A DNA stretch of 64,000 nt from Stenotrophomonas rhizophila (GCF_003651185.1 NZ_RCDC01000004.1:1288659-1352658), one strand, 5' to 3'; positions 7,566 through 18,746 are shown, numbered from the stretch's first letter. Translations and numbers: made by a program. The notes: generated by a model not told the origin, from the sequence alone.

Positions 7566-7597
7566 CAAAAAAACGCCCGGGATTCCCGGGCGTTTTT
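7566..7597. terminator. bidirectional terminator between ispA and the DUF4870 gene
   Basis: An 8-bp stem CGCCCGGG / CCCGGGCG with a 3-nt loop is flanked by an A-run on the left and a T-run on the right, so it can end transcription from both converging genes. Confidence 0.9.
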
Positions 7598-7618
7598 CGT
7601 TCCAGCGCAGCGGATCGA

Positions 7619-7996
7619 TTACTTGATCAGGCGCAGGGTGAACGGATAGCGATAGGCTTCACCGTTGTTGGCCTTGACCGCCGCCAGGATGCACAGCACC
7701 AGGTTGGCGATCCATACCAGGGTCAGCAGCAGGCCGCCGATCAACACGACCAGCAGGATGGTGGAGATGACGTAGGCGATCAAGACGGTGATCTGGAAGT
7801 TCAGCGCTTCCTTGGCCTGGTCGGTCACGAAGCCCTTCTGCGGGTCATCCTTGTTCACCAGCCAGATGATCAGCGCACCGATGAAGCCGGTGAAAATACC
7901 CAGCAGGTGGGCTACCAGCGACAGCGTACGCTGGTCGGCCGGTGCAGCGCCGGCCGGCGGCGGCGGCGGGGTGGTGACGTTATCGAAATCGCTCAC
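7619..7996 (-). CDS. DUF4870 family membrane protein
   Basis: A small membrane protein of 125 residues. After a Pro-rich cytoplasmic start (PPPPPAGAAPADQR) come three to four hydrophobic helices: HLLGIFTGFIGALIIWLV, ITVLIAYVISTILLVVLIGG and LLTLVWIANLVLCILAAVKA. The pattern (KDDPQKGFVTDQAKEALNFQI between the first and second helix) is characteristic of the DUF4870 (Tic20-like) family, whose function is unknown. An AAGGAG site precedes the ATG. It is probably monocistronic. Confidence 0.85.
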   Translation of the reverse strand: MSDFDNVTTPPPPPAGAAPADQRTLSLVAHLLGIFTGFIGALIIWLVNKDDPQKGFVTDQAKEALNFQITVLIAYVISTILLVVLIGGLLLTLVWIANLVLCILAAVKANNGEAYRYPFTLRLIK

Positions 7997-8074
7997 GTGA
8001 AACTCCTTGTTCGAGGTAATGGGTAGTGCACGCGGCAGGCTCCCCGCCTGCCAGGGCAGCCTCCATAGAATACG

Positions 8075-9442
8075 TCAATCGTTACCAGCAACGGTCATTC
8101 GTCCTACAAGGATCGACCCGGTGTGCACGTGCGAGCGCGGGTCGATGTCGGTGCCCACCGCTTCGATGCTGGCGAACATGTCCTTGAGGTTGCCGGCGAT
8201 GGTGATGCCGTCCACCGGGTAGCTGATCTCGCCGTTCTCCACGCGGAAGCCGCCGGCACCACGCGAGTAGTCGCCGGTGATGCTGTTGACGCCCTGTCCC
8301 ATCAGTTCGGTGACCAGCAGGCCATTGCCCATCTGCCGGGCAATGGAGACCAGATCACCCGCGTTGGCGGTGACCTTGAGGTTGTGTACGCCACCGGCAT
8401 TGGCGGTGGTCGGCAGGCCGAGCTTGCGTGCCGAATAGCTGCCCAGGATGTAGCGCTCCAGCACGCCATCGCGGATCAGCGCTGAATTGCGGGTGGCCAC
8501 GCCATCGCCATCGAAGGCGGCCGAGCGCAGCCCACGGCGCAGCAGCGGCAGCTCTTCGATGCCGAACCAGTCCGGGAACAGGCGCGTGCCGACGCTGTCG
8601 AGCAGGAAGCTGGCACGGCGGTACAGCGCGCCACCGGAGACGGCGCCGAGCAGATGGCCGATCAGCGAGCGGGCCACCTCCGGCGAATACAGCACCGGCA
8701 TCTGCGCCGTGGTCATCGAGCGCGGCTCCAGCCGGGCCACGGTACGCGCGGCGGCACGGCGGCCGATCGACGCCGCATCGTCCAGGTCTTCGCGGGCCAG
8801 CGCGCTGCTGTACCAACCGTCGCGCTGCATGCCATCGCCCTGCCCGGCGATCAGCGCGCAGCCGATCGAATGGTGGCTGCTGCGCTCGCGGCCGATGAAG
8901 CCATGCGAGTTGGCGTACACCGACAGGCTCTGCGCGGTCGCCGCCGAGGCACCGTCGGAATTGCTGATGCGGGTGTCGGCCTCACGGCCGGCCGCTTCGC
9001 AGGCCAGGGCCAGATCCAGCGCCGCATCGGCGCTGAGTTCCCAGGGGTGCCAGCCGTCCAGATCCGGGAATTCACGGGCCATCAGCGCCGCCTCGGCCAG
9101 GCCGGCGGCCTCGTCGTCCTCGGTGTGGCGGGCGATCGCGCAGGCCTGGGCCACGGTCGACTCCAGGCTGCTCTCACGCAGGTCGGCGGTGCTGGCGCTG
9201 CCCTTGCGCTGGCCGACGTAGACGGTCACGGCGATGCCGCGGTCACGGGTGGACTCGACCGTTTCGACCTCGCCCAGGCGCACGTTCACATCCAGGCCGC
9301 GCTCATCGCTGCAGCTGACCTCGGCCTGGGTGGCGCCCAGGGCCTTGGCCCGCTCCAGCAGGCGCTGGGAGATGTCGGCCAGCTGCTCCAGGCGCTGCAG
9401 GCTGTCGTCGGCCGGGGAGACTTCAGGGGAGATCACGTTCAA
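8075..9442 (-). CDS. pmbA: metalloprotease subunit PmbA/TldE
   Basis: PmbA (TldE) is the inactive partner of TldD in a heterodimeric cytoplasmic protease that degrades unfolded peptides and matures peptide antibiotics such as microcins. The 455-residue protein matches the family throughout and, as expected, lacks the HExxxH zinc motif present in TldD at 10198-11643. Typical stretches include [17 protein letters not shown] near the N-terminus and the glycine-rich [15 protein letters not shown] near the C-terminus. yjgA lies between the two subunits on the other strand, and the upstream open frames of pmbA and yjgA meet at 9442. Confidence 0.95.
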   Translation of the reverse strand: MNVISPEVSPADDSLQRLEQLADISQRLLERAKALGATQAEVSCSDERGLDVNVRLGEVETVESTRDRGIAVTVYVGQRKGSASTADLRESSLESTVAQACAIARHTEDDEAAGLAEAALMAREFPDLDGWHPWELSADAALDLALACEAAGREADTRISNSDGASAATAQSLSVYANSHGFIGRERSSHHSIGCALIAGQGDGMQRDGWYSSALAREDLDDAASIGRRAAARTVARLEPRSMTTAQMPVLYSPEVARSLIGHLLGAVSGGALYRRASFLLDSVGTRLFPDWFGIEELPLLRRGLRSAAFDGDGVATRNSALIRDGVLERYILGSYSARKLGLPTTANAGGVHNLKVTANAGDLVSIARQMGNGLLVTELMGQGVNSITGDYSRGAGGFRVENGEISYPVDGITIAGNLKDMFASIEAVGTDIDPRSHVHTGSILVGRMTVAGND

Positions 9443-9510
9443 TGCTTTATCCTGTACAGGTGAGTGCCCGGCGCGACGCCGGCACAGTTTACGGATGTGG
9501 AAATAAGACG

Positions 9511-10119
9511 ATGCGCGGACGCGACGAAGAAACCGGTGAATTCCTTGATATCAGCCGCAGCCAGAACCGCCGGGCTGCGCTGGACGTGCTGGCCCTGGGC
9601 GAAAAGCTGGTCTCGCTGACCCCGGCCCAGCTGGCGCGCCTGCCGGTGCCCGAAGATCTGCTGCCGCACATCGCCGAGGCCAAGCGCATCACCGCGCATA
9701 TCGCCCACAAGCGCCAGCTGGCGTTCCTGGCCAAGCACATGCGCCGCGAAGACGACGCCGTGCTGGATGCGATCCGCGATGCGCTGGATGCCAACAGCGA
9801 GACCTCGCGCCGTGAAGTGGCGACCATGCACCGCGTGGAAGACTGGCGCGAACGCCTGCTCAAGGACGGCGACAAGGCGCTGGGCGCGTTGCTGGACGAA
9901 TACCCGCATGCCGACCGCCAGCAGCTGCGTACGCTGGTCCGCAACGCCCAGGCCGAAAAGGCCAAGAACAAGCCGCCGCGCGCCTACCGCGAGATCTTCC
10001 AGCTGCTGCGTGCGCTGCTGCTGCCGGCCGCGCTCGGCCTGGAAGGCGTGAACGCCGGCTCCGAAGACGCGCTGGACGACGCGGTCGACACCGACAGCGA
10101 CGAGAACGCCGAGGACTGA
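9511..10119 (+). CDS. yjgA: ribosome biogenesis factor YjgA/DarP (DUF615)
   Basis: YjgA associates with late 50S precursors and promotes peptidyl transferase centre maturation. The 202-residue helical protein shows the family core: [42 protein letters not shown] and [23 protein letters not shown], with an acidic C-terminal tail. I chose the ATG at 9511 because the family begins with an R-G-R-D-E-E-like stretch; the frame is open 23 codons further upstream but that part overlaps the pmbA promoter region. Confidence 0.93.
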   Translation: MRGRDEETGEFLDISRSQNRRAALDVLALGEKLVSLTPAQLARLPVPEDLLPHIAEAKRITAHIAHKRQLAFLAKHMRREDDAVLDAIRDALDANSETSRREVATMHRVEDWRERLLKDGDKALGALLDEYPHADRQQLRTLVRNAQAEKAKNKPPRAYREIFQLLRALLLPAALGLEGVNAGSEDALDDAVDTDSDENAED

Positions 10120-10130
10120 GTCCCGGCGCT

Positions 10131-10167
10131 CACGCGGCGGCGCCAGCACCCAGCTGGCGGCCGCGTG
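10131..10167. terminator. hairpin between convergent yjgA and tldD
   Basis: CACGCGGCGGCGCCAGC pairs with GCTGGCGGCCGCGTG with a 2-nt bulge. There is no T-run, so it is a terminator-like hairpin rather than a certain terminator. Confidence 0.5.
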
Positions 10168-10197
10168 ATCAGGCAGCGCAGGCGAATGCATCCCGGC

Positions 10198-11643
10198 TCA
10201 GGCCTGGGTGCCGCCCACGGTGATGCCATCGATCAGCAGGGACGGCTGGCCCACGCCGACCGGCACACTCTGGCCATCCTTGCCGCAGATGCCCACGCCC
10301 TCGTCCAGGGCCAGATCGTTGCCGATCATGCGCACTTTCTGCATGGTTTCCGGCCCGTTGCCGATCAGGGTGGCGCCCTTCACCGGCGCGGTGATTTTTC
10401 CGTCTTCGATCAGGTAGGCCTCGGTGGCCGAGAACACGTACTTGCCACTGGTGATGTCGACCTGGCCACCACCGAAGTTGACGGCGTACAGGCCACGCTT
10501 GACCGAGCGGATCATTTCTTCCGGATCGTGCTGGCCGGCGCGCATGTAGGTGTTGGTCATGCGCGGCATGGTCATGTGCGCGAATGATTCACGGCGGCCG
10601 TTGCCGGTCGGGGCCACGCCCATCAGGCGCGCATTGAGCGAATCCTGCATGTAGCCGACCAGGATGCCGTCCTCGATCAGCGTGGTGCATTGGGTCGGGT
10701 GGCCCTCGTCATCGATGTTCAGCGAGCCGCGGCGCCCGTCCAGGGTGCCGTCGTCAACGATGGTCACGCCCGGCGCGGCCACGCGCTCGCCGATCCGGCC
10801 GGCGTAGACGCTGGTGCCCTTGCGGTTGAAGTCGCCTTCCAGGCCGTGGCCGACCGCTTCGTGCAGCAGCACGCCGGGCCAGCCCGGGCCCAGCACCACG
10901 GTCATTACCCCGGCCGGGGCCGGAACCGCCTCCAGGTTCACCAGCGCCTGGCGCAGCGCCTCGCGGGCAAAACCTTCCGGGCGCCCATCGGCGAACAGGT
11001 CTTCATAGCTGTAACGGCCGCCGCCACCGGAGTAGCCCGACTCGCGACGCCCATGCTGCTCGACGATGACCTGTACGTTCAAGCGCACCAGCGGGCGGAT
11101 ATCCGCGGCGAGCACGCCATCGCTGCGCGCGATCAGGACCGTATCCACGCCGCCGGAAAGGCTGACCATCACCTGCTGCACGCGCGGGTCGGCGGCGCGC
11201 AGATAGCGGTCCAGCCGCTTGAGCATCTCCACCTTGGCCTCGTTGCCCATGCCGTCGATGGGGTCCAGCGCCGGGTACAGCGCGCGGCCACTGCCACGCA
11301 CCAGCGAGCGGGCCGACTGTGCCCCGCCCTCGCGGGAGATGGCGCGGGCCGAGTTGGCCGCGGCCAGCAGCGCGTCGCTGTGAATGTCATCGGAGTAGGC
11401 GAAGCCGGTCTTCTCGCCGGCGATGGCGCGTACGCCCACGCCCTGCTCGATCGAATGCGCCCCGTCCTTGACGATGCCGTCCTCCACGCTCCAGCTCTCG
11501 CGGCGCGCGTGCTGGAAATAGAGATCCCCGAAATCGATGCCCGGGCCCAACAGGGTGCCGAACGTGCGTTCCAGACCGTTCGCATCCAGCCCGGCGGGCA
11601 GCAGCAGACGGTCGGTGGCCAGCGAAAGTGCGTTGTTGTTCAT
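10198..11643 (-). CDS. tldD: metalloprotease TldD
   Basis: TldD is the catalytic subunit of the TldD/PmbA protease. The 481-residue protein carries the zinc motif HEAVGH (His261, Glu262, His266) in the context [15 protein letters not shown], and the family's [13 protein letters not shown] and [17 protein letters not shown] stretches. Its gene lies just after yhdP on the same strand (54-bp gap), in the order maf-rng-yhdP-tldD that is common in gammaproteobacteria. Its partner pmbA is 756 bp downstream, beyond yjgA. Confidence 0.96.
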   Translation of the reverse strand: MNNNALSLATDRLLLPAGLDANGLERTFGTLLGPGIDFGDLYFQHARRESWSVEDGIVKDGAHSIEQGVGVRAIAGEKTGFAYSDDIHSDALLAAANSARAISREGGAQSARSLVRGSGRALYPALDPIDGMGNEAKVEMLKRLDRYLRAADPRVQQVMVSLSGGVDTVLIARSDGVLAADIRPLVRLNVQVIVEQHGRRESGYSGGGGRYSYEDLFADGRPEGFAREALRQALVNLEAVPAPAGVMTVVLGPGWPGVLLHEAVGHGLEGDFNRKGTSVYAGRIGERVAAPGVTIVDDGTLDGRRGSLNIDDEGHPTQCTTLIEDGILVGYMQDSLNARLMGVAPTGNGRRESFAHMTMPRMTNTYMRAGQHDPEEMIRSVKRGLYAVNFGGGQVDITSGKYVFSATEAYLIEDGKITAPVKGATLIGNGPETMQKVRMIGNDLALDEGVGICGKDGQSVPVGVGQPSLLIDGITVGGTQA

Positions 11644-11697
11644 GCTCTTTGATCTGTGGGCGCCGGGCGCAATCGCAACCCGGGCGCGGGAAAGGGG

Positions 11698-14600
11698 TCA
11701 GCGCGCCGGCGGTACGGCCGGGGCCGGCTTGGGCGCTGCGTCGCGGTCGATCACATCGACCTTGGGTTCGGCCCAGGGGCCGGTCACGCGGTACGTCTTG
11801 GCGCCGATCTCGCCCAGCGGCTTGGACAGCACCGCGTTGGCCGCTGCACCGACCGCCGCCCCCACCGGCCCGCCGGCGACCGCGCCGACCACGGTCAGCA
11901 GGTTGCCGGCGCGCGGGTTGACGTCGATGGTCTGATCGAAGCGTTGCTGGCGCAGGTCGGTCTGGCCGCGGATGGTGATGTTCGCCGCCGGGCCTTCGAT
12001 CAGCACCTTGTCGGTCGTGGCCATGCCATCGGCGAACGCCACGCGGCCTTCGACCTGGTTGAAGGCGAAGCCCTTGGAGAAGAAATCGCGGAAATCGAAC
12101 ATCAACCGGCGCGGCAGCTGGGTCACGCTGAGCAGGCCGAGCACGCGCCCGGCACCGGGTTCGAGTTCCAGCAACTGGCCGTTGCGGGCCTGCACGTCGA
12201 GCTGGCCCTGCAGCGCGCCGAGCTGGAAGTCGGACGGGCCGCCCTGCCAGCCGGCGCTCATGCTCAGCTGGCCCTGGCCGCCACGCAGCTGGCCGCCGTA
12301 ATCCAGGTTCTGCATCAGTCCCCCCAGGTCCTCGCTCTTGACCTGCACGTTGAACTGGCTGCGCGCGGCCTCGCCCATGCCCATCCAGCGGCCATTGACG
12401 TCGATCTCCTGCTTGGGTGCGCGGAACTGCAGCTGGTCCACGCTCAGGCCGTTGGCCATCGGCCGCGTGCGCAATACCGCCTGGCCGAGCTTGGCCTTGC
12501 CGAACTGGAGGTCATCGATATCCAGCGACAGCGGCGGGATTTTGGCCGGATTGGTGTCATTGGCACTGGCCTGGACCCGCGCCGGCAGGGCCACGTCCGG
12601 TGGCAGCAGGATCGGAGCGCCATCGCTGGGCGCCTTGACCGGCGTCGGCAGCGATTGCCAGTGCACCCGGCTGAGCTTGCCGACGATGGTGCCGCCCTCG
12701 GCATTGGGCACGCTCAGGCCGCCCGCCAGCGAGGGACCGTCCAGGCGCACGTCCACGCTGCTGCTGGTCGGCCGCAGTTGCAGCCGGGTCTGTGGGAACA
12801 CGCCACCGGCAAGCAGCAGCTGGCCGACCTGCACGTCCACCTGCCGCAGCGGCATCGGGTTCTTGCCGTCGCCGCCATCCGGCGAGCGGGCCAAGGCGAT
12901 CCACTCCAGCGCATCCAGCGAGCCGCTGCGCCCGTTCACCACCAGCCCACTGGCCGGCGGATCACGATCCACGCGGTCGCTGCCGAGGGTGACCTGCACG
13001 CCGGTCTGGTTGTCATGCGTGCGCGCGGCCAAGGCCAGGCGCTGGCCGAAGGCGACATCCACACGGCCGCTGCCCATCGGCAGCTGTGCGGTGACGTCCG
13101 TCGCCAACGGCGTGGCGGCGGGCTTGTCCAGCGGCGCAGGCAGTTCCAGGGTGGTGCCGACCAGATCCGAATGCAGCTTGAGCACGGTGGGCGGCTCGAC
13201 CTTGCTGCCGGCCGCGACCTTGGGCAGGGTCACCCCGATGGTCCAGCGTGAGGTGCCCTGGATGTAAGGTTTGAGCCAGTTCAATTCGGGCGCCCGGTCC
13301 AACAGCGCGCCGGCTTCCAGCGAGGCGGTCAGCTCGGATTCGAAGGCCTGTTGCGGATCCCGCACGAACTCCCCGGCGCGCAGGCTGAGCAGCCCGTCCT
13401 GGCCCTGGTGGCGCACGGCCAGGTGCTCCGCATCGAAGCCGCCGTGGCCATAGCGTGCCGTGCCGCGCATGTTCTCGAAGACCAGGTCGAAACGCTTCTC
13501 GGTGAGGGTCGCGCCATTGAGATCGACCGTGCCCTGCAGGTGACCGCCGCCGTCGTCGTGATGCAGTGGCTGCAGCAGGTCAAAGGTGACCGCGGCCGGC
13601 CCCTTCGCAGTGAGATTGTCCAGCGTCTCGCCATAGGTGGCCTGCAACGGACTCTGCTTGAGCATGGCCAGCAGTGCACCGGCATCGCTGCGGCTGGTGG
13701 CCTTGACGTACAGATCGGTCTCGCCGAAATCGGGAATGCCGGCATCGAAGTGGTCCACCGCCACCCCGGCCAGGTCGCCCTTGCCATGCAGTTCGAAGCC
13801 CGGGCCGATGAAGGCGATATCGGCATCGACCTTGTTCATCGCCGGCCAGTCGTGCTGGAAGCGGATGCTGCCGGCGTCGATGTGGCCGGTCGCCTCGAAG
13901 CGGCCGTTGTTCTTGTCGAACGGCCAGTCTTCCAGATCGCCGGTCACCAGGCCCACGCCGCCACGCACCTGGCCGGAGACCAGGGCGGCATCCAGCCAAT
14001 CGGTGGCAGTCTTGCTCATCTTGGAATGGATCCAGAATCGCTTGGCCGCCGTCATCGGCACATCGTCGATCCTGGCCGCCAGTTCCAGCCAGGGGCGCGT
14101 GCCGTTGTTCTGGAACCAGATGCCGCCGCGCACATCGGCGGCGTAATCGGTGCCCTGCACGCGCAGCGCCGGGGTGCCGATCCGCCAGCCGCCGGCCTCG
14201 TCGCGCCAGCCCACCAACCGGCCGGCCAGGCGCACGTCGTGGCGCTCGCCAAAGCCGCTCGGCCAATCGAAATGCATCACCTGCTGCGGCTGCAGATCCA
14301 GGGTGAAGCCATCGGCATCGCCGTTGAAGCGCCCGCCCACACCGCTGAGCCCGGGCGAATGCCCGACCGCCGCGAAGCGGATGTCTTCCAGATCCCCGTC
14401 GACCGACAGCGGGCCGCCCTGCTCGCCTGCCACCCGCACGCGGGTCATGCGCACCTGCGGTGCGGCCTCGTGCAGCCACTCGCGCAGGCCGGGATCGATC
14501 CGGTCGGTCAGCGCCAGCCCCCGCAACAGCGCGGTGGCATCGATGTTGTCGCCGGCCAGCGCGAAGTGTTGCCCGCCGGCCAGCAGCAGCCCATCCAGTT

Positions 14601-15558
14601 GCTGGGTGCTGCCTTCCATGCCGATCCGCAACCGCGGCGCATCGGCGCGCCAGCCACCCTGCACCCAGCGCCAGCGTGCGCGCAGTTCCAGCGTGTCCAG
14701 CGCGAGCTGCGGGTGGGTGCCGTCCGCCAGCTTCACGCCGCGCACCTGTACGTTCTGAAGGTCCGCATCGGTGGTGACCATCACCACCCGGTGATCGCGC
14801 AGGTCCACCCACGCATTGAACTCACCGGTACCCTGCTGCAGGCCGATGCCGCCGAACTGCAGCAGCGAGGACCACGCCCGGAAGTCGGCCGGGTCGGCCG
14901 AGAACCAGGCCTGACCATCGCCGCGCTTGCGCTCGAATTCCAGCACCGCCGTCAGCGGCTGTGCGGACGGGTCGGCCCACGCACGCGCCCCAACCCGCAG
15001 GCGCTGGCCGTTGACGCGCAGGCGCAGGTCGATCCGCGGTAGCACCGCGCTCACGCCCAGCGAGGGCGCGTCCACCTTCAAGCGGCCACCGATCACCTGC
15101 AGCTCGCCGAGGCGGCGCAGTGTCTCCAGCGGATCGCCTGCACCGGACTGCGGCAGGCCCTGCACCGACCAGCGGCCGTCGTCGGCACGCTGCAGCACCA
15201 GCGCCAGGCCGCGCAGGCGCAGCTCGGTCAGCGAGTGGCCCGGCAGCAGGCCGGCATACATCGAGACCAGCACCTCGGCCTCGCCGATGCGCAGGCCCTG
15301 CCCTTCACCGATGCGCAGCCCTGTGAGCTGCAGCAGCGGGCCGCGCCGGGTCCAGGCGGTGTCCAGCGCATCGAAGCGCACCGGTTGGCCCGCGCGCGCA
15401 CTCAACCACGCCGCCACCTTGTCCGGGTGACGCTCGGCCAAGGGCAACAGCTGGCTGGCAGTGCCGACCAGCAGCGCCACGCCCACGAGCAGGACCGCCA
15501 CCGCATACACAGCATGGCGGCGGATCCGGCGCAGGCGCAGGCGCAGCGGTGTGCTCAT
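11698..15558 (-). CDS. yhdP: YhdP family AsmA-like lipid transport protein
   Basis: A very large envelope protein (1286 residues). The N-terminus is basic with one membrane anchor (about residues 15-35), followed by a long periplasmic region of repeating beta structure. Its AsmA-like C-terminal part ends in GAVAGGPVGAAVGAAANAVL and a Pro-rich tail. The family (YhdP/TamB/YdbH) bridges inner and outer membranes and moves phospholipids to the outer membrane. The length matches YhdP of E. coli (about 1266). It lies between rng and tldD in the usual order, with a 30-bp gap to rng. Confidence 0.9.
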   Translation of the reverse strand: MSTPLRLRLRRIRRHAVYAVAVLLVGVALLVGTASQLLPLAERHPDKVAAWLSARAGQPVRFDALDTAWTRRGPLLQLTGLRIGEGQGLRIGEAEVLVSMYAGLLPGHSLTELRLRGLALVLQRADDGRWSVQGLPQSGAGDPLETLRRLGELQVIGGRLKVDAPSLGVSAVLPRIDLRLRVNGQRLRVGARAWADPSAQPLTAVLEFERKRGDGQAWFSADPADFRAWSSLLQFGGIGLQQGTGEFNAWVDLRDHRVVMVTTDADLQNVQVRGVKLADGTHPQLALDTLELRARWRWVQGGWRADAPRLRIGMEGSTQQLDGLLLAGGQHFALAGDNIDATALLRGLALTDRIDPGLREWLHEAAPQVRMTRVRVAGEQGGPLSVDGDLEDIRFAAVGHSPGLSGVGGRFNGDADGFTLDLQPQQVMHFDWPSGFGERHDVRLAGRLVGWRDEAGGWRIGTPALRVQGTDYAADVRGGIWFQNNGTRPWLELAARIDDVPMTAAKRFWIHSKMSKTATDWLDAALVSGQVRGGVGLVTGDLEDWPFDKNNGRFEATGHIDAGSIRFQHDWPAMNKVDADIAFIGPGFELHGKGDLAGVAVDHFDAGIPDFGETDLYVKATSRSDAGALLAMLKQSPLQATYGETLDNLTAKGPAAVTFDLLQPLHHDDGGGHLQGTVDLNGATLTEKRFDLVFENMRGTARYGHGGFDAEHLAVRHQGQDGLLSLRAGEFVRDPQQAFESELTASLEAGALLDRAPELNWLKPYIQGTSRWTIGVTLPKVAAGSKVEPPTVLKLHSDLVGTTLELPAPLDKPAATPLATDVTAQLPMGSGRVDVAFGQRLALAARTHDNQTGVQVTLGSDRVDRDPPASGLVVNGRSGSLDALEWIALARSPDGGDGKNPMPLRQVDVQVGQLLLAGGVFPQTRLQLRPTSSSVDVRLDGPSLAGGLSVPNAEGGTIVGKLSRVHWQSLPTPVKAPSDGAPILLPPDVALPARVQASANDTNPAKIPPLSLDIDDLQFGKAKLGQAVLRTRPMANGLSVDQLQFRAPKQEIDVNGRWMGMGEAARSQFNVQVKSEDLGGLMQNLDYGGQLRGGQGQLSMSAGWQGGPSDFQLGALQGQLDVQARNGQLLELEPGAGRVLGLLSVTQLPRRLMFDFRDFFSKGFAFNQVEGRVAFADGMATTDKVLIEGPAANITIRGQTDLRQQRFDQTIDVNPRAGNLLTVVGAVAGGPVGAAVGAAANAVLSKPLGEIGAKTYRVTGPWAEPKVDVIDRDAAPKPAPAVPPAR

Positions 15559-15588
15559 CGGAACGTGGGAATGCCGGACCGGCCGCGG

Positions 15589-17076
15589 TCAGAGCAGCAC
15601 AACATCGAACTGCTCCTGCAGGTACTGCTCGTCCGCCTGGAAGCGGATGCTCTTGCCCAGGAACTCCTCCAGTTCGGCCACCGCCGAGGATTCCTCGTCG
15701 GTGATGCGTGCGACCACCTTGGAGGAGGCGATCACCAGCAGGCGCGCCGCATCGAACTGACGCACCGCCCGGGTGATCTCGCGGAAGATCTCGTAAGTGA
15801 CCGTTTCGGCGGTCTTGATCGAGCCCCGCCCACTGCACTCCGGGCACGGCTCGGACAGTTGCCGCTCCAGGCTTTCCACGGTGCGCTTGCGGGTCATCTC
15901 GACCAGGCCCAGCGGCGAGAAATCGTAGACGGTGGTCTTGGCATGGTCGCGGGCCAGCGCCTTCTCCAGGGTGCGCAGCACCTGGCGGCGATGCTCGGCA
16001 TCGTCCATATCGATGAAGTCGATGATGATGATGCCGCCCAGGTTGCGCAGCCTCAGTTGCCGCGCCACCGCCTGCGCGGCCTCCAGATTGGTGCGGAACA
16101 CGGTCTCTTCGAGGTTGCGCTGGCCCAGGAACGAACCGGTGTTCACGTCGATGGTCGTCATCGCCTCGGTCTGGTCGATCACCAGATAGCCACCGGACTT
16201 CAGCGGGACCTGCTTGTCCAGCGCCCGGCCGATTTCATCCTCGACCCCGAACATGTCGAAGATCGGGCGATCACCGCTGTACAGCTCCAGTTTCTCGGCC
16301 AGCACCGGCATGTACTTGGCCACGAAGGCCTGCAGCTGGTTGAAGGTCTCCTTGGAATCGACCTTGACCTTGTCCACGTCCTTGCGGATCAGATCGCGCA
16401 CCGAGCGCAGCGGCAGGCTCAGGTCTTCATAGATCACGCTGAGCGGTGCGGCATCGCGGCCACGGCGCTCCACCACGTTCCAGACCCGCGACAGGTAGGC
16501 CACGTCTTCGGCGATCGCCTCCGCCGGCTGGCCTTCGGCATTGGTGCGCACGATGTAGCCGTAGCCGCCGTGCTGGGCCGACAGTTCGGTCACCAGGCTC
16601 TTCAGGCGGGCGCGCTCGGCCTCGTCCTCGATCCGGGCCGACACGCCCACCACCTTGGACTGCGGCAGCAGCACCATGTAACGCGAGGGAATGCTGATCT
16701 GGGTGGTCAGGCGGGCGCCTTTGGTCCCGATCGGGTCCTTGACCACCTGCACCACGATGTCCTGGCCGTCGCGCAGCAGCTCGACGATCGGCACCGAGGA
16801 CGGCGGCGGCAACGTGGTGCCTTCGGTATCCGGGCTGGCCACCGGGGCCGGGCGGATCACATCGTTGGCGTGCAGGAACGCGGCGCGCTCCAGCCCGACC
16901 TCGACGAAGGCCGCCTGCATGCCCGGCATCACCCGCTGCACCTTGCCCTTGTAGATGTTGCCGACCACGCCGCGGCGCCAGCCACGTTCGATGTGCAGTT
17001 CCTGCAGCATGCCGTTCTCGATGACGGCGACGCGGGTTTCCCGCGGAGTGACATTGACCAGGATTTCTTCAGACAT
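15589..17076 (-). CDS. rng: ribonuclease G
   Basis: RNase G cuts single-stranded AU-rich RNA and matures the 5' end of 16S rRNA. The 495-residue protein starts with the S1-like RNA-binding region ([23 protein letters not shown], 39-61). The catalytic DNase I-like region has [10 protein letters not shown] and [11 protein letters not shown] with the metal-binding Asp residues, and the zinc-link CPECSGRG is present. It lacks the long C-terminal scaffold of RNase E. The 5' end overlaps maf by 8 bp, so the two are coupled. Confidence 0.96.
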   Translation of the reverse strand: MSEEILVNVTPRETRVAVIENGMLQELHIERGWRRGVVGNIYKGKVQRVMPGMQAAFVEVGLERAAFLHANDVIRPAPVASPDTEGTTLPPPSSVPIVELLRDGQDIVVQVVKDPIGTKGARLTTQISIPSRYMVLLPQSKVVGVSARIEDEAERARLKSLVTELSAQHGGYGYIVRTNAEGQPAEAIAEDVAYLSRVWNVVERRGRDAAPLSVIYEDLSLPLRSVRDLIRKDVDKVKVDSKETFNQLQAFVAKYMPVLAEKLELYSGDRPIFDMFGVEDEIGRALDKQVPLKSGGYLVIDQTEAMTTIDVNTGSFLGQRNLEETVFRTNLEAAQAVARQLRLRNLGGIIIIDFIDMDDAEHRRQVLRTLEKALARDHAKTTVYDFSPLGLVEMTRKRTVESLERQLSEPCPECSGRGSIKTAETVTYEIFREITRAVRQFDAARLLVIASSKVVARITDEESSAVAELEEFLGKSIRFQADEQYLQEQFDVVLL

Positions 17077-17650
17077 GGGCGACTCCCTTCAGTTCGAACG
17101 TCTGCAGCAACTGCTCGGTCTGTTGCAGGGGCAAACCCATCACACCCGAATAGCTTCCCGCCAGATGGCGGATATATCGTTCGGCGCCACCCTGGATCGC
17201 ATAGGCACCGGCTTTGTCCATCGGCTCGCCACTGGCCACGTAGGCTGCGATCCGATCCTCCTCGATCGCCGCGAACGTCACCTCCGAGACCACCAGCACG
17301 CTCTGTTCCCGGCCCGCAGCGACCAGCGCCACGGCGGTCATCACCTGGTGGGTGCGCCCGGCCAACGCGCGCAGCATCGCGCAGGCGTCGGCAGCATCGG
17401 CCGGTTTACCGAACACGCGCCCGTCGAGCACGACTTCGGTGTCCGAGCCCAGCACCACCGCCTCGGGGTCATGCGCGACAAGCGCCAACCCGGCGCGCGC
17501 CTTGTCGGCGGCGACCCGCTGCACGTAATCGGCGGCGGACTCGTCGGGCGCACGGACTTCGGGCACGTGAAGCTCAAGCGCCTGGAACGGTCGTTCCAGG
17601 CGCGCAAGCAGTTCGTTTCGTCGGGGGGATCGAGAGGCAAGATAAAGCAT
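17069..17650 (-). CDS. maf: Maf family nucleotide pyrophosphatase
   Basis: Maf proteins hydrolyse dTTP, UTP and modified nucleotides to monophosphates, a house-cleaning activity. The 193-residue protein begins [15 protein letters not shown], has GSDTEVVL with the catalytic Asp and the later [24 protein letters not shown]. The YhdE (dTTPase/UTPase) type fits best. The start was set at the Met before [10 protein letters not shown] because that is the family's first residue block; the open frame runs on upstream. It overlaps rng by 8 bp. Confidence 0.92.
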   Translation of the reverse strand: MLYLASRSPRRNELLARLERPFQALELHVPEVRAPDESAADYVQRVAADKARAGLALVAHDPEAVVLGSDTEVVLDGRVFGKPADAADACAMLRALAGRTHQVMTAVALVAAGREQSVLVVSEVTFAAIEEDRIAAYVASGEPMDKAGAYAIQGGAERYIRHLAGSYSGVMGLPLQQTEQLLQTFELKGVAHV

Positions 17651-17780
17651 CGAGGAAGCATAACCTGAGCCTACTGTCTGAATCGCGAGCAACACGCTTG
17701 AATCGTGATCAACCCCATCAAACCTCACGACGCGTTCATCGCCCCGACACCAACCTCAACGTCTTCACAAGGAGATGTAC

Positions 17781-18515
17781 ATGCGCCGCCCGTCCCTGTC
17801 CCCGTTGCTGCTCGCCCTGTCCCTTGCCCTGGGAGCTTCGATGACCGCCCACGCCCAGTCCCAGCCCACCATCGCCGTGCCGGCCGACGGCACCCTGCTC
17901 AACATCTCGGCCAATGCCGAGGCCAGGCGCGTGCCGGACGTGGCCACGCTCTCGGCCGGCGTGGTGACCCAGGCCGTGGACGGCAACACCGCCATGCGCC
18001 AGAACGCCGAGCAGATGACCAAGGTGCTCGCCGCGATCAAGGCCGCCGGCATCGCCGAGCGTGATGTGCAGACCAGCGGCGTCAACCTGAGCCCGCAGTA
18101 TCGCTATGCCGACAACGAGGCACCGAAGATCACCGGGTACCAGGCCAGCAACACGGTCAGCCTGAAAGTGCGCGACATCGCCAAGCTCGGCAAAGTACTC
18201 GACGCACTGGCCGCCCAGGGCGCCAACCAGATCAACGGCCCGCAGTTCGAGATCGACCAGCCCGAACCGGTCTATGACGAGGCCCGCCTGGCCGCGCTGA
18301 AGAAAGCCCAGGCCCGTGCGGAGACCTACGCCAAGTCGCTGGGCCTGCGCGTGCGCCGGATCGTGAGCATCTCCGAGAGCGGCGGCGGCAACTTCCGCCC
18401 GGTGATGATGCGTGCGGCGGCGGCGCCGATGGCAGCCGACGTGTCCACCCCGGTCTCGCCGGGCGAATCGACCGTGTCGGTCAACCTGGACGTGGTGTTC
18501 GACCTGGGCCGGTAA
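17781..18515 (+). CDS. SIMPL domain (DUF541) exported protein
   Basis: A protein of 244 residues with a signal peptide (cleavage after Ala-His-Ala, residue 25). AAGGAG lies 6 nt before the ATG at 17781; an ATG two codons earlier is too close to this site. The mature part is the SIMPL/DUF541 fold: LNISANAEARRVPDVATLSAGVVT, ITGYQASNTVSLKVRDI and KKAQARAETYAKSLG. The family is widespread in the periplasm (BP26-like, forms ring oligomers) with no firm biochemical role. It opens an opposite-strand block with a TonB-like gene and a TonB-dependent receptor. Confidence 0.88.
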   Translation: MRRPSLSPLLLALSLALGASMTAHAQSQPTIAVPADGTLLNISANAEARRVPDVATLSAGVVTQAVDGNTAMRQNAEQMTKVLAAIKAAGIAERDVQTSGVNLSPQYRYADNEAPKITGYQASNTVSLKVRDIAKLGKVLDALAAQGANQINGPQFEIDQPEPVYDEARLAALKKAQARAETYAKSLGLRVRRIVSISESGGGNFRPVMMRAAAAPMAADVSTPVSPGESTVSVNLDVVFDLGR

Positions 18516-18556
18516 CACGTCAGAAGAGAGCGGACCAGCGGCCCGCTCCTGCCTGG

Positions 18557-18584
18557 CATGACGGCGCCTGCGGGCGCCGTCATG
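18557..18584 (+). terminator. terminator-like hairpin after the SIMPL gene
   Basis: A perfect 12-bp stem CATGACGGCGCC / GGCGCCGTCATG with a TGCG loop. There is no T-run, but the position 41 bp after the stop fits termination. Confidence 0.6.
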
Positions 18585-18746
18585 CTGTCTGCGGCTGGAT
18601 CCTGACTGCCAGCCAACTCGCCACCCTGCCCCTGACTTCCGGCCCGTGCCGGGCTCGGGTATTGCTGTCAGTGCGCGGCCCCGCCTGACCCCACGCGCCG
18701 CGCAGGCACGTTGATGTTCCCGCACATCTGGCAAGGAGAGTGGAGC

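Noticed and set aside
15235..17844. 869-codon open frame opposite yhdP/rng/maf
   Set aside because: Composition is that of a shadow frame (Arg/His/Gln/Ala), it spans three well-supported genes on the other strand and has no domain.
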